Origin: Rothia koreensis
Lineage (GTDB): Bacteria; Actinomycetota; Actinomycetes; Actinomycetales; Micrococcaceae
Reading direction: 5' to 3'
DNA length: 64,000 nt
NCBI RefSeq assembly: GCF_004136575.1
Contig: NZ_NOIQ01000001.1
Location: 186,001 to 250,000 of the forward strand
Below are positions 48,133 to 56,955 of this stretch, one piece after another. How positions within the stretch are numbered: the first letter of the stretch is position 1; each line of letters starts with the position of its first letter. The translations under genes were made by a program, and so were the position numbers. The notes under the pieces are model-generated. The model was not told the origin of the DNA, made no database searches, and saw nothing but the letters and a program-made list of their open reading frames with translations.

Positions 48133-48871
48133 ATCCGGGCGTCTGGTGGGAGGAATTCTCCAGACACTCAGGGACAGGGTCCGGCCCGGAACGAATCTCC
48201 TCGACATTGATGGCTGGACGCGAGACATGATTGTCGACGCCGGGGCCGAGTCCTGCTACGTGGATTACGCGCCGTCCTTCGGCAGCGGCCCCTTCGGCCA
48301 CTACATCTGCACCTCGGTCAACGATGCGGTGCTCCACGGACTCCCTCACGATCAACGACTCGTCGAGGGCGACCTGTTGACCCTTGATCTGGCCGTCAGC
48401 CTCAACGGAATCGCTGCGGATGCGGCGATCAGCTTCGTCGTCGGCGGCAATCCGGCACCCGAGGACGAGCGCATGATCGCCACCACCGAGCGGGCGCTCG
48501 CGGCCGGGATCGCCGCTGCCTCTCCCAAGGCGCGCATCGGAGACATCTCCCACGCCATGGGAGCCGTCCTCAAGGAGGCCGGATACCCGATCAACATGGA
48601 ATTCGGTGGGCACGGGATCGGCACCACGATGCATCAGGACCCGCACGTCGCCAACGACGGTCGACCCGGCCGCGGTCAGAAACTGCGGCCTGGGCTTCTC
48701 CTCGCCCTGGAGCCGTGGGTCATGGTGGATACGGACCAGTTGGCCGGAGACCCGGACGGATGGACACTTCGCAGCGCCACCGGGTGCCGAACCGCTCACT
48801 CCGAACACACGGTCGCCATCACGGACCGGGGAGCGGAGATCCTGACCCTTCCCAGCATGACCCAGGACTGA
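48089..48871 (+). CDS. map: Type I methionine aminopeptidase
   Basis: 260 aa. SVNDAVLHGLPHDQRLVEGD, LLTLDLAVSLNGIAADAAIS supply the first His and two Asp metal ligands; MEFGGHGIGTTMHQDPHV, LLALEPWVM and AHSEHTVAIT supply His and two Glu. It removes N-terminal methionine. The ATG at 48089 lies inside the end of glxK, so the two are translationally coupled. It is probably a second, accessory Map rather than the housekeeping one. Confidence 0.9.
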   Translation: MTEILSPSQLVRARESGRLVGGILQTLRDRVRPGTNLLDIDGWTRDMIVDAGAESCYVDYAPSFGSGPFGHYICTSVNDAVLHGLPHDQRLVEGDLLTLDLAVSLNGIAADAAISFVVGGNPAPEDERMIATTERALAAGIAAASPKARIGDISHAMGAVLKEAGYPINMEFGGHGIGTTMHQDPHVANDGRPGRGQKLRPGLLLALEPWVMVDTDQLAGDPDGWTLRSATGCRTAHSEHTVAITDRGAEILTLPSMTQD

Positions 48872-48878
48872 TGCTGGG
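48851..48878 (+). terminator. Terminator of the tartrate operon
   Basis: CCCAGCAT and ATGCTGGG pair over a 12-nt loop that includes the map stop codon. Confidence 0.5.
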
Positions 48879-48893
48879 TCCGGCTGTCGTCGG

Positions 48894-49754
48894 CTAGTTG
48901 CCGAAGGACTCCAACAGCGCGAGTGCCGCCTCCTTGCCCAGCTGATGCGCGGCCAACGGGCTGTCTCCGGTCAACAGGTTGCGATCGCGCGCGGTGGCAC
49001 CCGTCATGTCGTCGTTGATGATCGTGAGACCGGCCTCCGAGAGCCTCTTCCCGAGCCGCCAGGGCATTTCACCGGGCAGGTATCCGATATCGACGTTCGC
49101 GCCGAAGTCCAGAGAATCCGGGAAAGCGGCAATCTCGTAGCCGGCGAACGGGTTGCTCTGCCGATCGATTCCGGCCGCGAGCAGGGCAGCGGGCCCGTGG
49201 CAGAGCGTGACGACGAGGCGGTCGTTCCGAAGGAAGAATTCGAGGACATCCCGAACCTCGGTGCTGTTCGGGATCCCGTTCATGGCACCGTGGCCACCCG
49301 GAACGAACACGGCGGCGTAGTCATCCAGGCCGTCCGCGATCACCGTTCCGAGCTTCTTCGGAGACTTGAACTTCTCCTTGGTCGCCTCCCACGCCGAGGC
49401 GACGGCGTCGTCCTCCTGGGGATATGCCCACCACTCGAATTTGCCGGGGCCGCCGCTGGTCGTCGCGACGTCGATGCCGTAGCCGGCCTCCGCCATGTGA
49501 TGAATCGGCAGGAGCGTCTCGACCGGGTGATTTCCGGTGGAGAAGAACGTCCCGTTCCGCATGTGCATGTACCGCTCATCGGTTGCGATCACGAGCACCC
49601 TCCATCGACCGCCGGTGTACTTCTCCTCCGTCGCGAGGCCGTCGAAGTCGGTCTTGGGGGCCGTGTACTGGGAGAGGGAGTAAGGGGACGGGAAGAACGC
49701 GTTGTCTTCTGCCCGGTCCGGTGTCGGCTGGCGATCTTGGTTGTTCTCGCTCAT
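48894..49754 (-). CDS. hchA: Glyoxalase III / Hsp31 chaperone (DJ-1 family)
   Basis: 286 aa, the size of E. coli HchA. The start has FPSPYSLSQYTAPKTDFDG as in Hsp31; ADGLDDYAAVFVPGGHGAMN leads to the nucleophile C185 in VTLCHGPAALLA, and NDDMTGATARDRNLLTGDSP is the C-terminal lid. It converts methylglyoxal to lactate without glutathione and acts as a holdase. Its ATG overlaps the TetR stop by 4 bp, so it is co-transcribed with TetR copy B. Confidence 0.92.
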   Translation of the reverse strand: MSENNQDRQPTPDRAEDNAFFPSPYSLSQYTAPKTDFDGLATEEKYTGGRWRVLVIATDERYMHMRNGTFFSTGNHPVETLLPIHHMAEAGYGIDVATTSGGPGKFEWWAYPQEDDAVASAWEATKEKFKSPKKLGTVIADGLDDYAAVFVPGGHGAMNGIPNSTEVRDVLEFFLRNDRLVVTLCHGPAALLAAGIDRQSNPFAGYEIAAFPDSLDFGANVDIGYLPGEMPWRLGKRLSEAGLTIINDDMTGATARDRNLLTGDSPLAAHQLGKEAALALLESFGN

Positions 49755-50443
49755 GCTGAGGTTCCTTTCGCACGGTCGAGGGCGGTGAGCCATTCGATCA
49801 GCAATCGTGTCTCGGTGCTCCCCAGCGTATCGGGTTGTGAGGCGGCAATTTCAATGGCCGAAGCGATCGGGTTCCGTTCCGGCCCCGCGGTATTCGTGAT
49901 CGCGGCGAGAACCCCTTCGCGCACGGCCGCCGAGAGCCGCGGGTCCGCTTCGGCCAGGATGATCTGCCGGAGGGTCACCCCAATGTTCGTCGACAGAATG
50001 TGCGCGGCCGCCTGCTCAGATGGAACGGCCAGCCGATTCTGGTCGGCCGCCCGCGCCGTGAGCTCGCGGAGAATGCGCGCCGCCTTGTCCTGGGGCGCGG
50101 GCGAGTGTCCGGGACTCACTGTTCCGTACATCAGCGTGTAGAAGCCCGGATTCGCCAGCCCGAATTCCACGTGTGCGTCCCAGCCTTCGCGAATGTCCTG
50201 GATCGGGTCACCGGACGACTCCATGGACGACTTCTTGCCCAGGTAGAGATCGAAACCGTAGTCGATGACGGCGTCGATGAGCCCCTGCTTCGATCCGAAG
50301 AAGTGGTACAGCGTCGGCATCTTGACGCCGGCAGCATCGCACACGGCGCGCAGTGAGAACTCCTCGCCGGGTGATGCGGCGACGAGGGCCCCCGCCGCGA
50401 GGATCAATCGATCCCTGGTGCCTCTTTCCGTCATGTCAGCCAT
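49751..50443 (-). CDS. TetR regulator (copy B of the duplicated TetR/SDR module)
   Basis: 230 aa. Nearly the same throughout as the regulator at 7666: VCDAAGVKMPTLYHFFGSKQ in the HTH, and NPGFYTLMYGTVSPGHS and SEQAAAHILSTNIGVTLRQI in the ligand domain. Divergent from SDR copy B and coupled to hchA. The linked HchA suggests that a reactive aldehyde or electrophile is the signal. An ATG at 50434 is an alternative start. Confidence 0.9.
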   Translation of the reverse strand: MADMTERGTRDRLILAAGALVAASPGEEFSLRAVCDAAGVKMPTLYHFFGSKQGLIDAVIDYGFDLYLGKKSSMESSGDPIQDIREGWDAHVEFGLANPGFYTLMYGTVSPGHSPAPQDKAARILRELTARAADQNRLAVPSEQAAAHILSTNIGVTLRQIILAEADPRLSAAVREGVLAAITNTAGPERNPIASAIEIAASQPDTLGSTETRLLIEWLTALDRAKGTSA

Positions 50444-50506
50444 GCTGTTATGGTAACGAATGTAGCAACGTTATAAGAACATGTAACACAGATATGGAGG
50501 TGCGCG

Positions 50507-51262
50507 ATGAGCGAGCACACATTGTCAGGAAAGAACGTCCTCATTGCCGGCGGGGCCAAGAACTTGGGCGGTCTCATCGCCCGACAGGCTGCCGAGGCCG
50601 GGGCCAACGTGGCCGTCCACTTCAACTCGGACGAGACCCGCTCCGATGCGGAACAGACCGTGGAGGCCGTCAGGGCCTCCGGGGGCCGTGCCGAGATGTT
50701 CCAAGCGGACCTGACCGTTCCGGCGAACGTGACCCGACTCTTCGACGACGCCGAAAAGGCCCTGGGCACCATCGACGTCGCGGTCAACACCGTCGGCAAG
50801 GTTCTGCGCAAGCCGATGGCGGAGACCACCGAAGAAGAATACGATTCGATGTTCGATATCAACTCCAAGTCGGCCTACTTCTTCATCAAGGAAGCGGGAC
50901 AGCACTTGGCCGATGGGGGCAAGATCGTCACGATCGTCACGGCGCTTCTCGCCGCCTTCACCGACGGGTACTCGACCTACGCCGGCGGCAAGTCTCCCGT
51001 TGAGCACTTCACGCGTGCGGCCGCGAAGGAATTGTCGGAGCGCGGTATTTCGGTGACGGCCGTGGCGCCGGGGCCCATGGATACGCCGTTCTTCTACGGA
51101 CAGGAAACTCCGGAGCGCGTCGAGTTCCACAAGTCCCAGGCCATGGGCAACCAGTTGACGCAGATCGAGGACATCGCCCCGATCGTGCGGTTCCTGGCCA
51201 CGGACGGCTGGTGGATCACGGGTCAGACGATCTTCGCCAACGGCGGTTACACGACCCGGTAG
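50507..51262 (+). CDS. SDR family oxidoreductase (copy B)
   Basis: 251 aa, identical in length and very similar in sequence to the SDR at 8423, with the same IAGGAKNLGG loop, STYAGGK active site and ITGQTIFANGG end. GGAGGTG before ATG. The copy difference is mostly conservative. It lies divergent to TetR copy B; the substrate is likely the same kind of carbonyl. Confidence 0.9.
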   Translation: MSEHTLSGKNVLIAGGAKNLGGLIARQAAEAGANVAVHFNSDETRSDAEQTVEAVRASGGRAEMFQADLTVPANVTRLFDDAEKALGTIDVAVNTVGKVLRKPMAETTEEEYDSMFDINSKSAYFFIKEAGQHLADGGKIVTIVTALLAAFTDGYSTYAGGKSPVEHFTRAAAKELSERGISVTAVAPGPMDTPFFYGQETPERVEFHKSQAMGNQLTQIEDIAPIVRFLATDGWWITGQTIFANGGYTTR

Positions 51263-51301
51263 TCACTCCGGACGGGACCTTTCCCCGTCTCAGCTGCAAA
51301 C

Positions 51302-51347
51302 CGAGGCCTCGGGTCGGCGCGATGTCACGTGTCGGCCCGGGGCCTCG
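51302..51347. terminator. Shared hairpin between SDR copy B and mug
   Basis: CGAGGCC (51302-51308) and GGCCTCG (51341-51347), with GGG/CCC inside, form a long stem between convergent genes; the right arm lies in the mug 3' end. Confidence 0.45.
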
Positions 51348-52062
51348 CCTGCGTGGGACCGGTGGGGGCCGAGGACTCCCAGACGGCGCGCCATTTCTCG
51401 GCCAGAGAGCCCACGGTTTCGTGGGCGTTGAGACCGCTCGGGTTGGGGAGAACCCACAGCTCGACGTCGTCGGGCCAACCTGGCGGCGCGACGCCTGCCT
51501 CCTGGCGGCCCATGACGGCCTTCGGCATCGAGAACGCCTGACGGTACGCGGTGATACCCACGACCGCGACGGCCCGTGGCCCGATGGTGCTCACCCGCGT
51601 GACGAGTTCGGCACCGCCGTCGATCAGTTCCTCGGCGGACAGCTCGTCGGCACGGGCCGAAGGACGAGGAACGACGTTGGTGATTCCGATCCCTCGGTCC
51701 ACCATCATCCGCTCGTCCTCCCGTGAGAGCCCTCGCGACGCATCGACGCGCCTGGGAAGAATCCCCGCCTCCTCGAGCGAGGGCCAGAAACGATTTCCTG
51801 GTCGGGCGAAGGGAGCATTCACGGCAGCGGTCCATGGGCTGGGGTTGATGCCGACGATGAGCAACCGGATCCATCCGGAGTTCTGTTCGTCCCGGGGCCA
51901 GGGGAGGACGTCCTCGCGCCCGAGACCGGATTCGATCGCGTCCCGGAGCTCCTCCTTCGATGGCCGTCGGCCGTCCAGGGGCGATGCGGCCCGCCACGGT
52001 TCCCAGGCGTTCGACGACGGCCGTTCGCGGTTGGCCAAGCGATCAGGGAGGTTGGGGCTCAT
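51325..52062 (-). CDS. mug: G/U mismatch-specific uracil-DNA glycosylase
   Basis: 245 aa. LLIVGINPSPWTAAVNAPFA and RPGNRFWPSLEEAGI form motif 1 with the catalytic Asn, GIGITNVVPRPSARADELSA is the central part, and VLPNPSGLNAH is motif 2. It removes uracil or thymine from G mismatches. The N-terminal ~50 residues are an extension rich in charged residues. ATG at 52062. Confidence 0.88.
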   Translation of the reverse strand: MSPNLPDRLANRERPSSNAWEPWRAASPLDGRRPSKEELRDAIESGLGREDVLPWPRDEQNSGWIRLLIVGINPSPWTAAVNAPFARPGNRFWPSLEEAGILPRRVDASRGLSREDERMMVDRGIGITNVVPRPSARADELSAEELIDGGAELVTRVSTIGPRAVAVVGITAYRQAFSMPKAVMGRQEAGVAPPGWPDDVELWVLPNPSGLNAHETVGSLAEKWRAVWESSAPTGPTQARPRADT

Positions 52063-52166
52063 GGCCCCACTGTACGCGGGGTTCGCAGCTGCGACGCGGA
52101 CTCTCCGGTTGCGCGGGATGACCGGCAGCCATTGAGGAGTGGCGGCTCCGGTGCTAGACCGAATAC

Positions 52167-53111
52167 ATGCGTGCATACGGAGTAACCCAGTACGGAGGGC
52201 CCGACGCCCTCCACCCCATCGATGTTCCCCAAGAAGACCTCGGGCCGGGAGAAATTCGGGTCGCAGTGACGGCCTTCGCCGTAAGCCCGACTGATACGAG
52301 CGTCCGCGCCGGGCAGCGTTCGAAGGACGATCGGGCCGAGGACCCCGGAGATGTTCCCGGTATGGATGTCGCGGGAACCGTCGTCGAACTCGGCCCGGAC
52401 ACCGACACCGATCTCGAACCGGGAGACCGCGTGGTCGGCATCGTCCAACCGCGAGCACAGCACGGCGCCTATCGGGAAGAGATCGTTCTGCCACAGGGAT
52501 CGGTGGTCCGAGCGCCGTCGAACGCTTCGGACGCAGCGGCCTCGACCCTGCCCATGAACGCCCTGACCGCACGGCGTGCGCTGGACCTCCTGGGTCTCGA
52601 ACCCGGCCAAACCCTGGCGGTGACCGGAGCGGCCGGAACCCTGGGCGGGTACATCATCCAGCTCGCCAAGGCCGACGGGCTCGAAGTCGTCGCCGACGCG
52701 GCGGAGAAGGACGAGGACCTCGTGCGGACCCTCGGCGCGGACCACCTCGTTCGGCGCGGCGACGATGTTGCGGATCGCATCCGCGAACTCTACCCCTCCG
52801 GCGTGGACGGCCTGGCGGACGCCTCGATCCAGTCGGAGCAGGTCCTCCCGGCGGTCAAAGACGGCGGAGCCGTGGCCACCTTCCGCGGCTACAAGGGCGA
52901 CGGCGCCCGGGAGATCGATGTGCACCCGGTCATGGTCTGGGACGTGGCGGAGGACCGAGAGATGCTGTCGACCCTGCGTGACCAGGCGGAGAACGGAACT
53001 CTCACCCTGCGCGTCGCCGAAACCCTTCCGGCGGCCGAAGCGGCGGAGGCACACCGCCGGCTCGAGGCCGGGGGAGTGCGCGGCCGGATCGTGCTGGACA
53101 TGACCGCCTGA
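52167..53111 (+). CDS. NADP-dependent quinone-reductase-like oxidoreductase (MDR)
   Basis: 314 aa. MRAYGVTQYGGPDALHPIDV start; AFAVSPTDTSVRAGQRS (usual NPxD replaced by SPTD); DVPGMDVAGTVVELG; TLAVTGAAGTLGGYIIQLAK is the NADPH loop. No zinc ligands. Reduces quinones or enones. Appears leaderless or with a weak site, divergent from mug. Confidence 0.86.
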   Translation: MRAYGVTQYGGPDALHPIDVPQEDLGPGEIRVAVTAFAVSPTDTSVRAGQRSKDDRAEDPGDVPGMDVAGTVVELGPDTDTDLEPGDRVVGIVQPRAQHGAYREEIVLPQGSVVRAPSNASDAAASTLPMNALTARRALDLLGLEPGQTLAVTGAAGTLGGYIIQLAKADGLEVVADAAEKDEDLVRTLGADHLVRRGDDVADRIRELYPSGVDGLADASIQSEQVLPAVKDGGAVATFRGYKGDGAREIDVHPVMVWDVAEDREMLSTLRDQAENGTLTLRVAETLPAAEAAEAHRRLEAGGVRGRIVLDMTA

Positions 53112-53217
53112 TTCGTCCGGTCATCGGGGGAGACGGCGACGTCGGCCGCGGCACGCCGAGCGGAGTGGACGTGTCATCTCCGGACCTCAAGGTCACTTGG
53201 GACGATACAGTCAACCC

Positions 53218-54573
53218 ATGATGACCCGGAGACTGCATATCAAATGGCTGATGTGGGGCGTTGGCCTGGCCGCATACATGCTGGCCCTGATCAACAGGAG
53301 CTCGTTCTCGGCCCTCGGGCCCGCGGCCCAGGACCATTTCGGGGCCGAAGCAACGGTTCTGTCCTCATTTCTGGTGCTTCAGCTCGTCGTGTACGCGTTG
53401 TGCCAGATCCCTGTGGGAGTGTGCCTGGACCGCTTCGGCACCTCGTGGGTCATCGCTTCGGGCATGTTCCTCATGGCCGTGGGCCAACTCGTCCTGGCCG
53501 CGACCAGCCTGATTCCCGTCGCCATTGCCGCCCGTATTCTCCTCGGTGCGGGGGACGCGTGCATCTTCACGTCCGTGGTTCGCCTGGTCGCCGAGTGGTT
53601 CACGCGGAAGCAGACGCCCCTGGTCAACCAGATCACGGGTCTCGCCGGGCAGGTCGGTCAGCTCGTGGCCGTGGCACCGCTGGCCGCCGTGATCGGCGCT
53701 TTCGGGTGGTTCTCGGGGTTCGCGAGCCTGACGGCCATCGGCGTCGTCATCCTTCTCCTGGTCGCGCTCACCATGCGGGACGGCCCCGGGGCCGGAACCA
53801 TCCTCGAGCGTCTGACCGGCAGGAAAACCGACATCCAGACGGCCGGAACCACGCTCCCGGCCGATACCGGTCCGATCATTCTCACGGAGGTCCTGCCGGT
53901 GGTCGGGCCGGGATCCAGCGGCATCCGACCGGCCGTGGTCTCCCTCATGAAACGGCCGGGCGTTCGTCTGGCCTTCTGGGTCCATTTCTCGACCATGTTC
54001 GCGCCGGACAGTTTCCTGCTCCTGTGGGGCACCCCGTTCCTGACGGGCGGCTTGGGGTACTCCGACGCCGCGGCCCACACGATCCTCAACATCGCCATCG
54101 TGGCTTCCATGGTCGGCGCGCTGCTCTTCGGACCGATTCTCTCCAAGTATTCCGAACACCGTGTGATGCTCGCCCTCGGTGGCGTGCTCGTCATGTTCGC
54201 GTCCTGGCTGGTCCTGCTCATCTGGCCCGGTACGGCACCCTTCGGGGTCGCCGCCGTGTACGGCGTCATCATGAGCGTCGGGATCCCGCTGTCCATGGTC
54301 GCTTTCGACATCGTGCGAACCCACGCACCGAAGCGCCAGCGCGGCGTCGCCACCGGGCTGGTCAACATGGGCGGCTTCAGCGCGGCGCTGATCACCGTGT
54401 TGGGCATCGGCCTGGTCCTGGACCTGATGCACGCCGGAACCCCGGACACCTATTCCCTCGAGGGGTTCAAGGCGGCCATGTCCGTGCAGATCCCGTTGTG
54501 GGTCCTCGGTGGAACGATGATCTTGATCGAGACCCCGAAGGCCCGTCGGTACCTCCGGGAGCGCGCTCGCTGA
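53218..54573 (+). CDS. MFS transporter
   Basis: 451 aa with 12 membrane segments. IKWLMWGVGLAAYMLALINR start, DRFGTSWVIASGMFLMAVGQ (motif A), ARILLGAGDACIFTSVVRLV (motif B-like), and FRTHAP-type cytoplasmic loop at VRTHAPKRQRGVATGLVNMG. Resembles nitrate/hexuronate-like or sugar-acid MFS, substrate unknown. Tandem ATG codons at 53218; no ribosome site, GATACAGT just upstream, so it is probably leaderless. Confidence 0.85.
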   Translation: MMTRRLHIKWLMWGVGLAAYMLALINRSSFSALGPAAQDHFGAEATVLSSFLVLQLVVYALCQIPVGVCLDRFGTSWVIASGMFLMAVGQLVLAATSLIPVAIAARILLGAGDACIFTSVVRLVAEWFTRKQTPLVNQITGLAGQVGQLVAVAPLAAVIGAFGWFSGFASLTAIGVVILLLVALTMRDGPGAGTILERLTGRKTDIQTAGTTLPADTGPIILTEVLPVVGPGSSGIRPAVVSLMKRPGVRLAFWVHFSTMFAPDSFLLLWGTPFLTGGLGYSDAAAHTILNIAIVASMVGALLFGPILSKYSEHRVMLALGGVLVMFASWLVLLIWPGTAPFGVAAVYGVIMSVGIPLSMVAFDIVRTHAPKRQRGVATGLVNMGGFSAALITVLGIGLVLDLMHAGTPDTYSLEGFKAAMSVQIPLWVLGGTMILIETPKARRYLRERAR

Positions 54574-54585
54574 GGCAGAGACCCC

Positions 54586-56658
54586 CTACAGTTCGGCCTG
54601 GGCGCCCATGACCGTGGTCCGCTCCGGAGGAAGATGAAGGGCCTGCGTCCGATTTGCCGAGAATTTCTCGAGAAACCGGAACAGGGTCTTCTGCGGCCGC
54701 GGCATGCAACTGTCCTGCCCGGGTTCGATGCGGAACACCGAGAGCATGTACATCGCCTCGGACGGATCGAAGCCGAGTTCCGGGTATTCCATGGTCGCCA
54801 GTCGAAGCGCCTGGGGGACGTCCTGGGAATCGTTGAATCCGACCTTGCACAGGATTCGCACGATGCCGTTGCCCGGTTCACCCAGGTGGGTGACCGTGAT
54901 CCGCTGGTCGGCACGAACATGCGGGACGCCGATGTTCTTCATCGTGATGACGACGCAGTTCTCGTGCAACACGTGATTGGACTCGAGATTTCTCCGGAGA
55001 GCCAGGGGAACCGTGGCGGGATTTCCGTGCGGGTACACGGCCAGCCCGGCAACGCGCTGGACGGTGGACTGCGCGAGCTGCTCAGCGAAGGCTTCGATGG
55101 GCCCTTCCATCGAGGCCCTCCGGCCCCACATGATGCGTGAGCCGCGCTTCCACGTCATCATGACGACGACGAAGCACGCCGCGATGAGCAACGGCAACCA
55201 GCCGCCGGAGAGAACCTTGACCGCATTCGCGCCGAACAGCAGAATCTCGAGGCCGCCGACGAAGACCGCCAGCGCCGCGACCTTGGCGAACGGCCATTTC
55301 CACACGGCCTGGGCCAGCAGCAGGAACAAGGAGAGTTCGAGCAGCAGGGTCCCTGTCACGGAGAGTCCGTACGCCGCCGCCAGGTTTCCGGAGGAACGGA
55401 AGACCAGCACGAGCGTGAGGACGCCCAGGAACAACAGGATATTCACGGTGGGCATGTAGATCTGGCCCCCTTGCTCACGGGACGTCTGCACCACGCGCAA
55501 GCGGGGAAGCAGGGATGAGCGCGTGGCCTGGCGAGACACGGAGAATGCGCCGGAAATGACCGCCTGGGAAGCGATGATGGTCGCGCAGGCGGCCAGAGCC
55601 ACGAGAGGGATTCTGGCCCACTGCGGGGCCAGGTTGAAGAACGGGTTGGTGATGGTCGAGGGATTGTCGAGGATCATCGCTCCCTGACCGAGGTAGTTCA
55701 CGGCCAGGGCGGGGAGCACCAGATACAGCCAACCCAGCATGATGGGCCGCCGGCCGAAGTGGCCCATGTCCGCATAGAGGGCTTCCACGCCGGTCACGGC
55801 CAGGACCACCGCGCCCAGAGCGACGAACGCGATGAAGGGTCTGTCCAGAGCGAAGGCGATGGCGTAGGTCGGCGAGAGCGCTCGGAGTACCGAAGGATTC
55901 TCGACGACCTTGGGCACGCCCAGAACCAGCAGGACGAGGAACCACACGACCATGACCGGGCCGAAGGCCTTGCCGATCTTGCCGGTTCCCCATCGTTGGG
56001 CGACGAAGAGGCCGGTGAGGATCAGTGCGGAAAGCGGAACGATGTACTCGGCGAATCCCGGATCCACGACTTCGATCCCCTCGATCGCGCTCATCACGGA
56101 GATGGCGGGCGTGATCAGGGAGTCGCCGTAGAAGAGGGAGGCCCCGATGATGGCGAGGACGACGGCGGCGCCTGCGCGGTGCGAGGTCTTGCCGAGTTTG
56201 TGTCGGATCAGGGCCGCGAGGGAAAGGATGCCGCCCTCGCCGTGGTTGTCCGCGCGCATGATGAAACCGATGTACGCCAGGGTCACGATGAGCAGCAGGG
56301 ACCAGATGACCATCGAAATCACGCCCAGGACGTCCTCCGACGTCGCACGGACCGCACCACCGTGAATGCTGAAGACCGTCTGCATCGAGTAGAGGGGGCT
56401 GGTCCCGATGTCGCCGAAGACGACGCCCATCGCGGCGACCACGAGAGCGGCGGGCGCCTTGGACCGAGGTCGAGGCGCGTCGAGAGGGAGGGCCATGGTC
56501 CGGTTCGTGGCGGCGGCCTCCGGGTGGGGGTCATTGCCCGGGTGCTGGCCATCCTCCGGAAGTGGTTCGTCCTCCGGTGAAGAATCGCTATTTGACGAGG
56601 GAAAATGGTTCGAATGAGAACCACATGTCGTATTCACGAAGGATGATTGTGCCACCAC
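54586..56658 (-). CDS. kup: Kup-family potassium uptake permease
   Basis: 690 aa. Twelve membrane segments from about residue 70 on: VVAAMGVVFGDIGTSPLYSM and the loop RADNHGEGGILSLAALIRHK are exact Kup signatures; SLFYGDSLITPAISVMSAIE and ALYADMGHFGRRPIMLGW complete it. The last ~170 residues are the cytoplasmic tail. Uses a proton gradient for K+ uptake. The first ~55 residues are disordered; a GTG at 56658 is taken as start, while an ATG at 56496 is possible. Confidence 0.92.
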   Translation of the reverse strand: MVAQSSFVNTTCGSHSNHFPSSNSDSSPEDEPLPEDGQHPGNDPHPEAAATNRTMALPLDAPRPRSKAPAALVVAAMGVVFGDIGTSPLYSMQTVFSIHGGAVRATSEDVLGVISMVIWSLLLIVTLAYIGFIMRADNHGEGGILSLAALIRHKLGKTSHRAGAAVVLAIIGASLFYGDSLITPAISVMSAIEGIEVVDPGFAEYIVPLSALILTGLFVAQRWGTGKIGKAFGPVMVVWFLVLLVLGVPKVVENPSVLRALSPTYAIAFALDRPFIAFVALGAVVLAVTGVEALYADMGHFGRRPIMLGWLYLVLPALAVNYLGQGAMILDNPSTITNPFFNLAPQWARIPLVALAACATIIASQAVISGAFSVSRQATRSSLLPRLRVVQTSREQGGQIYMPTVNILLFLGVLTLVLVFRSSGNLAAAYGLSVTGTLLLELSLFLLLAQAVWKWPFAKVAALAVFVGGLEILLFGANAVKVLSGGWLPLLIAACFVVVMMTWKRGSRIMWGRRASMEGPIEAFAEQLAQSTVQRVAGLAVYPHGNPATVPLALRRNLESNHVLHENCVVITMKNIGVPHVRADQRITVTHLGEPGNGIVRILCKVGFNDSQDVPQALRLATMEYPELGFDPSEAMYMLSVFRIEPGQDSCMPRPQKTLFRFLEKFSANRTQALHLPPERTTVMGAQAEL

Positions 56659-56955
56659 CGTGAACGGGCGGCAATGCAGTGATCGACCGTCCGAGTGTGA
56701 TTTGGGTCAAACTTGTTTCGAATGTGTCGGCCGCCGACCAGCGACAGCAGACCCGTGCAGTACCTGGTTGCGCGTGCCGCCGCCTCGCCGGCCGCGTCCG
56801 GGCCCAAGCGTCGCCGTGCCCCAGGCGAGACGGCGTTGCCCACGAAGCCCCATTCCCACGCGAATTCGCCCGGGCCGGCTCGCGTCGGTCGGGCAACAAG
56901 ATAGGGTAAGAAACCTTCCTCAGATCTTCGCAGTCGACCAGCAGGCAGGCACCAC

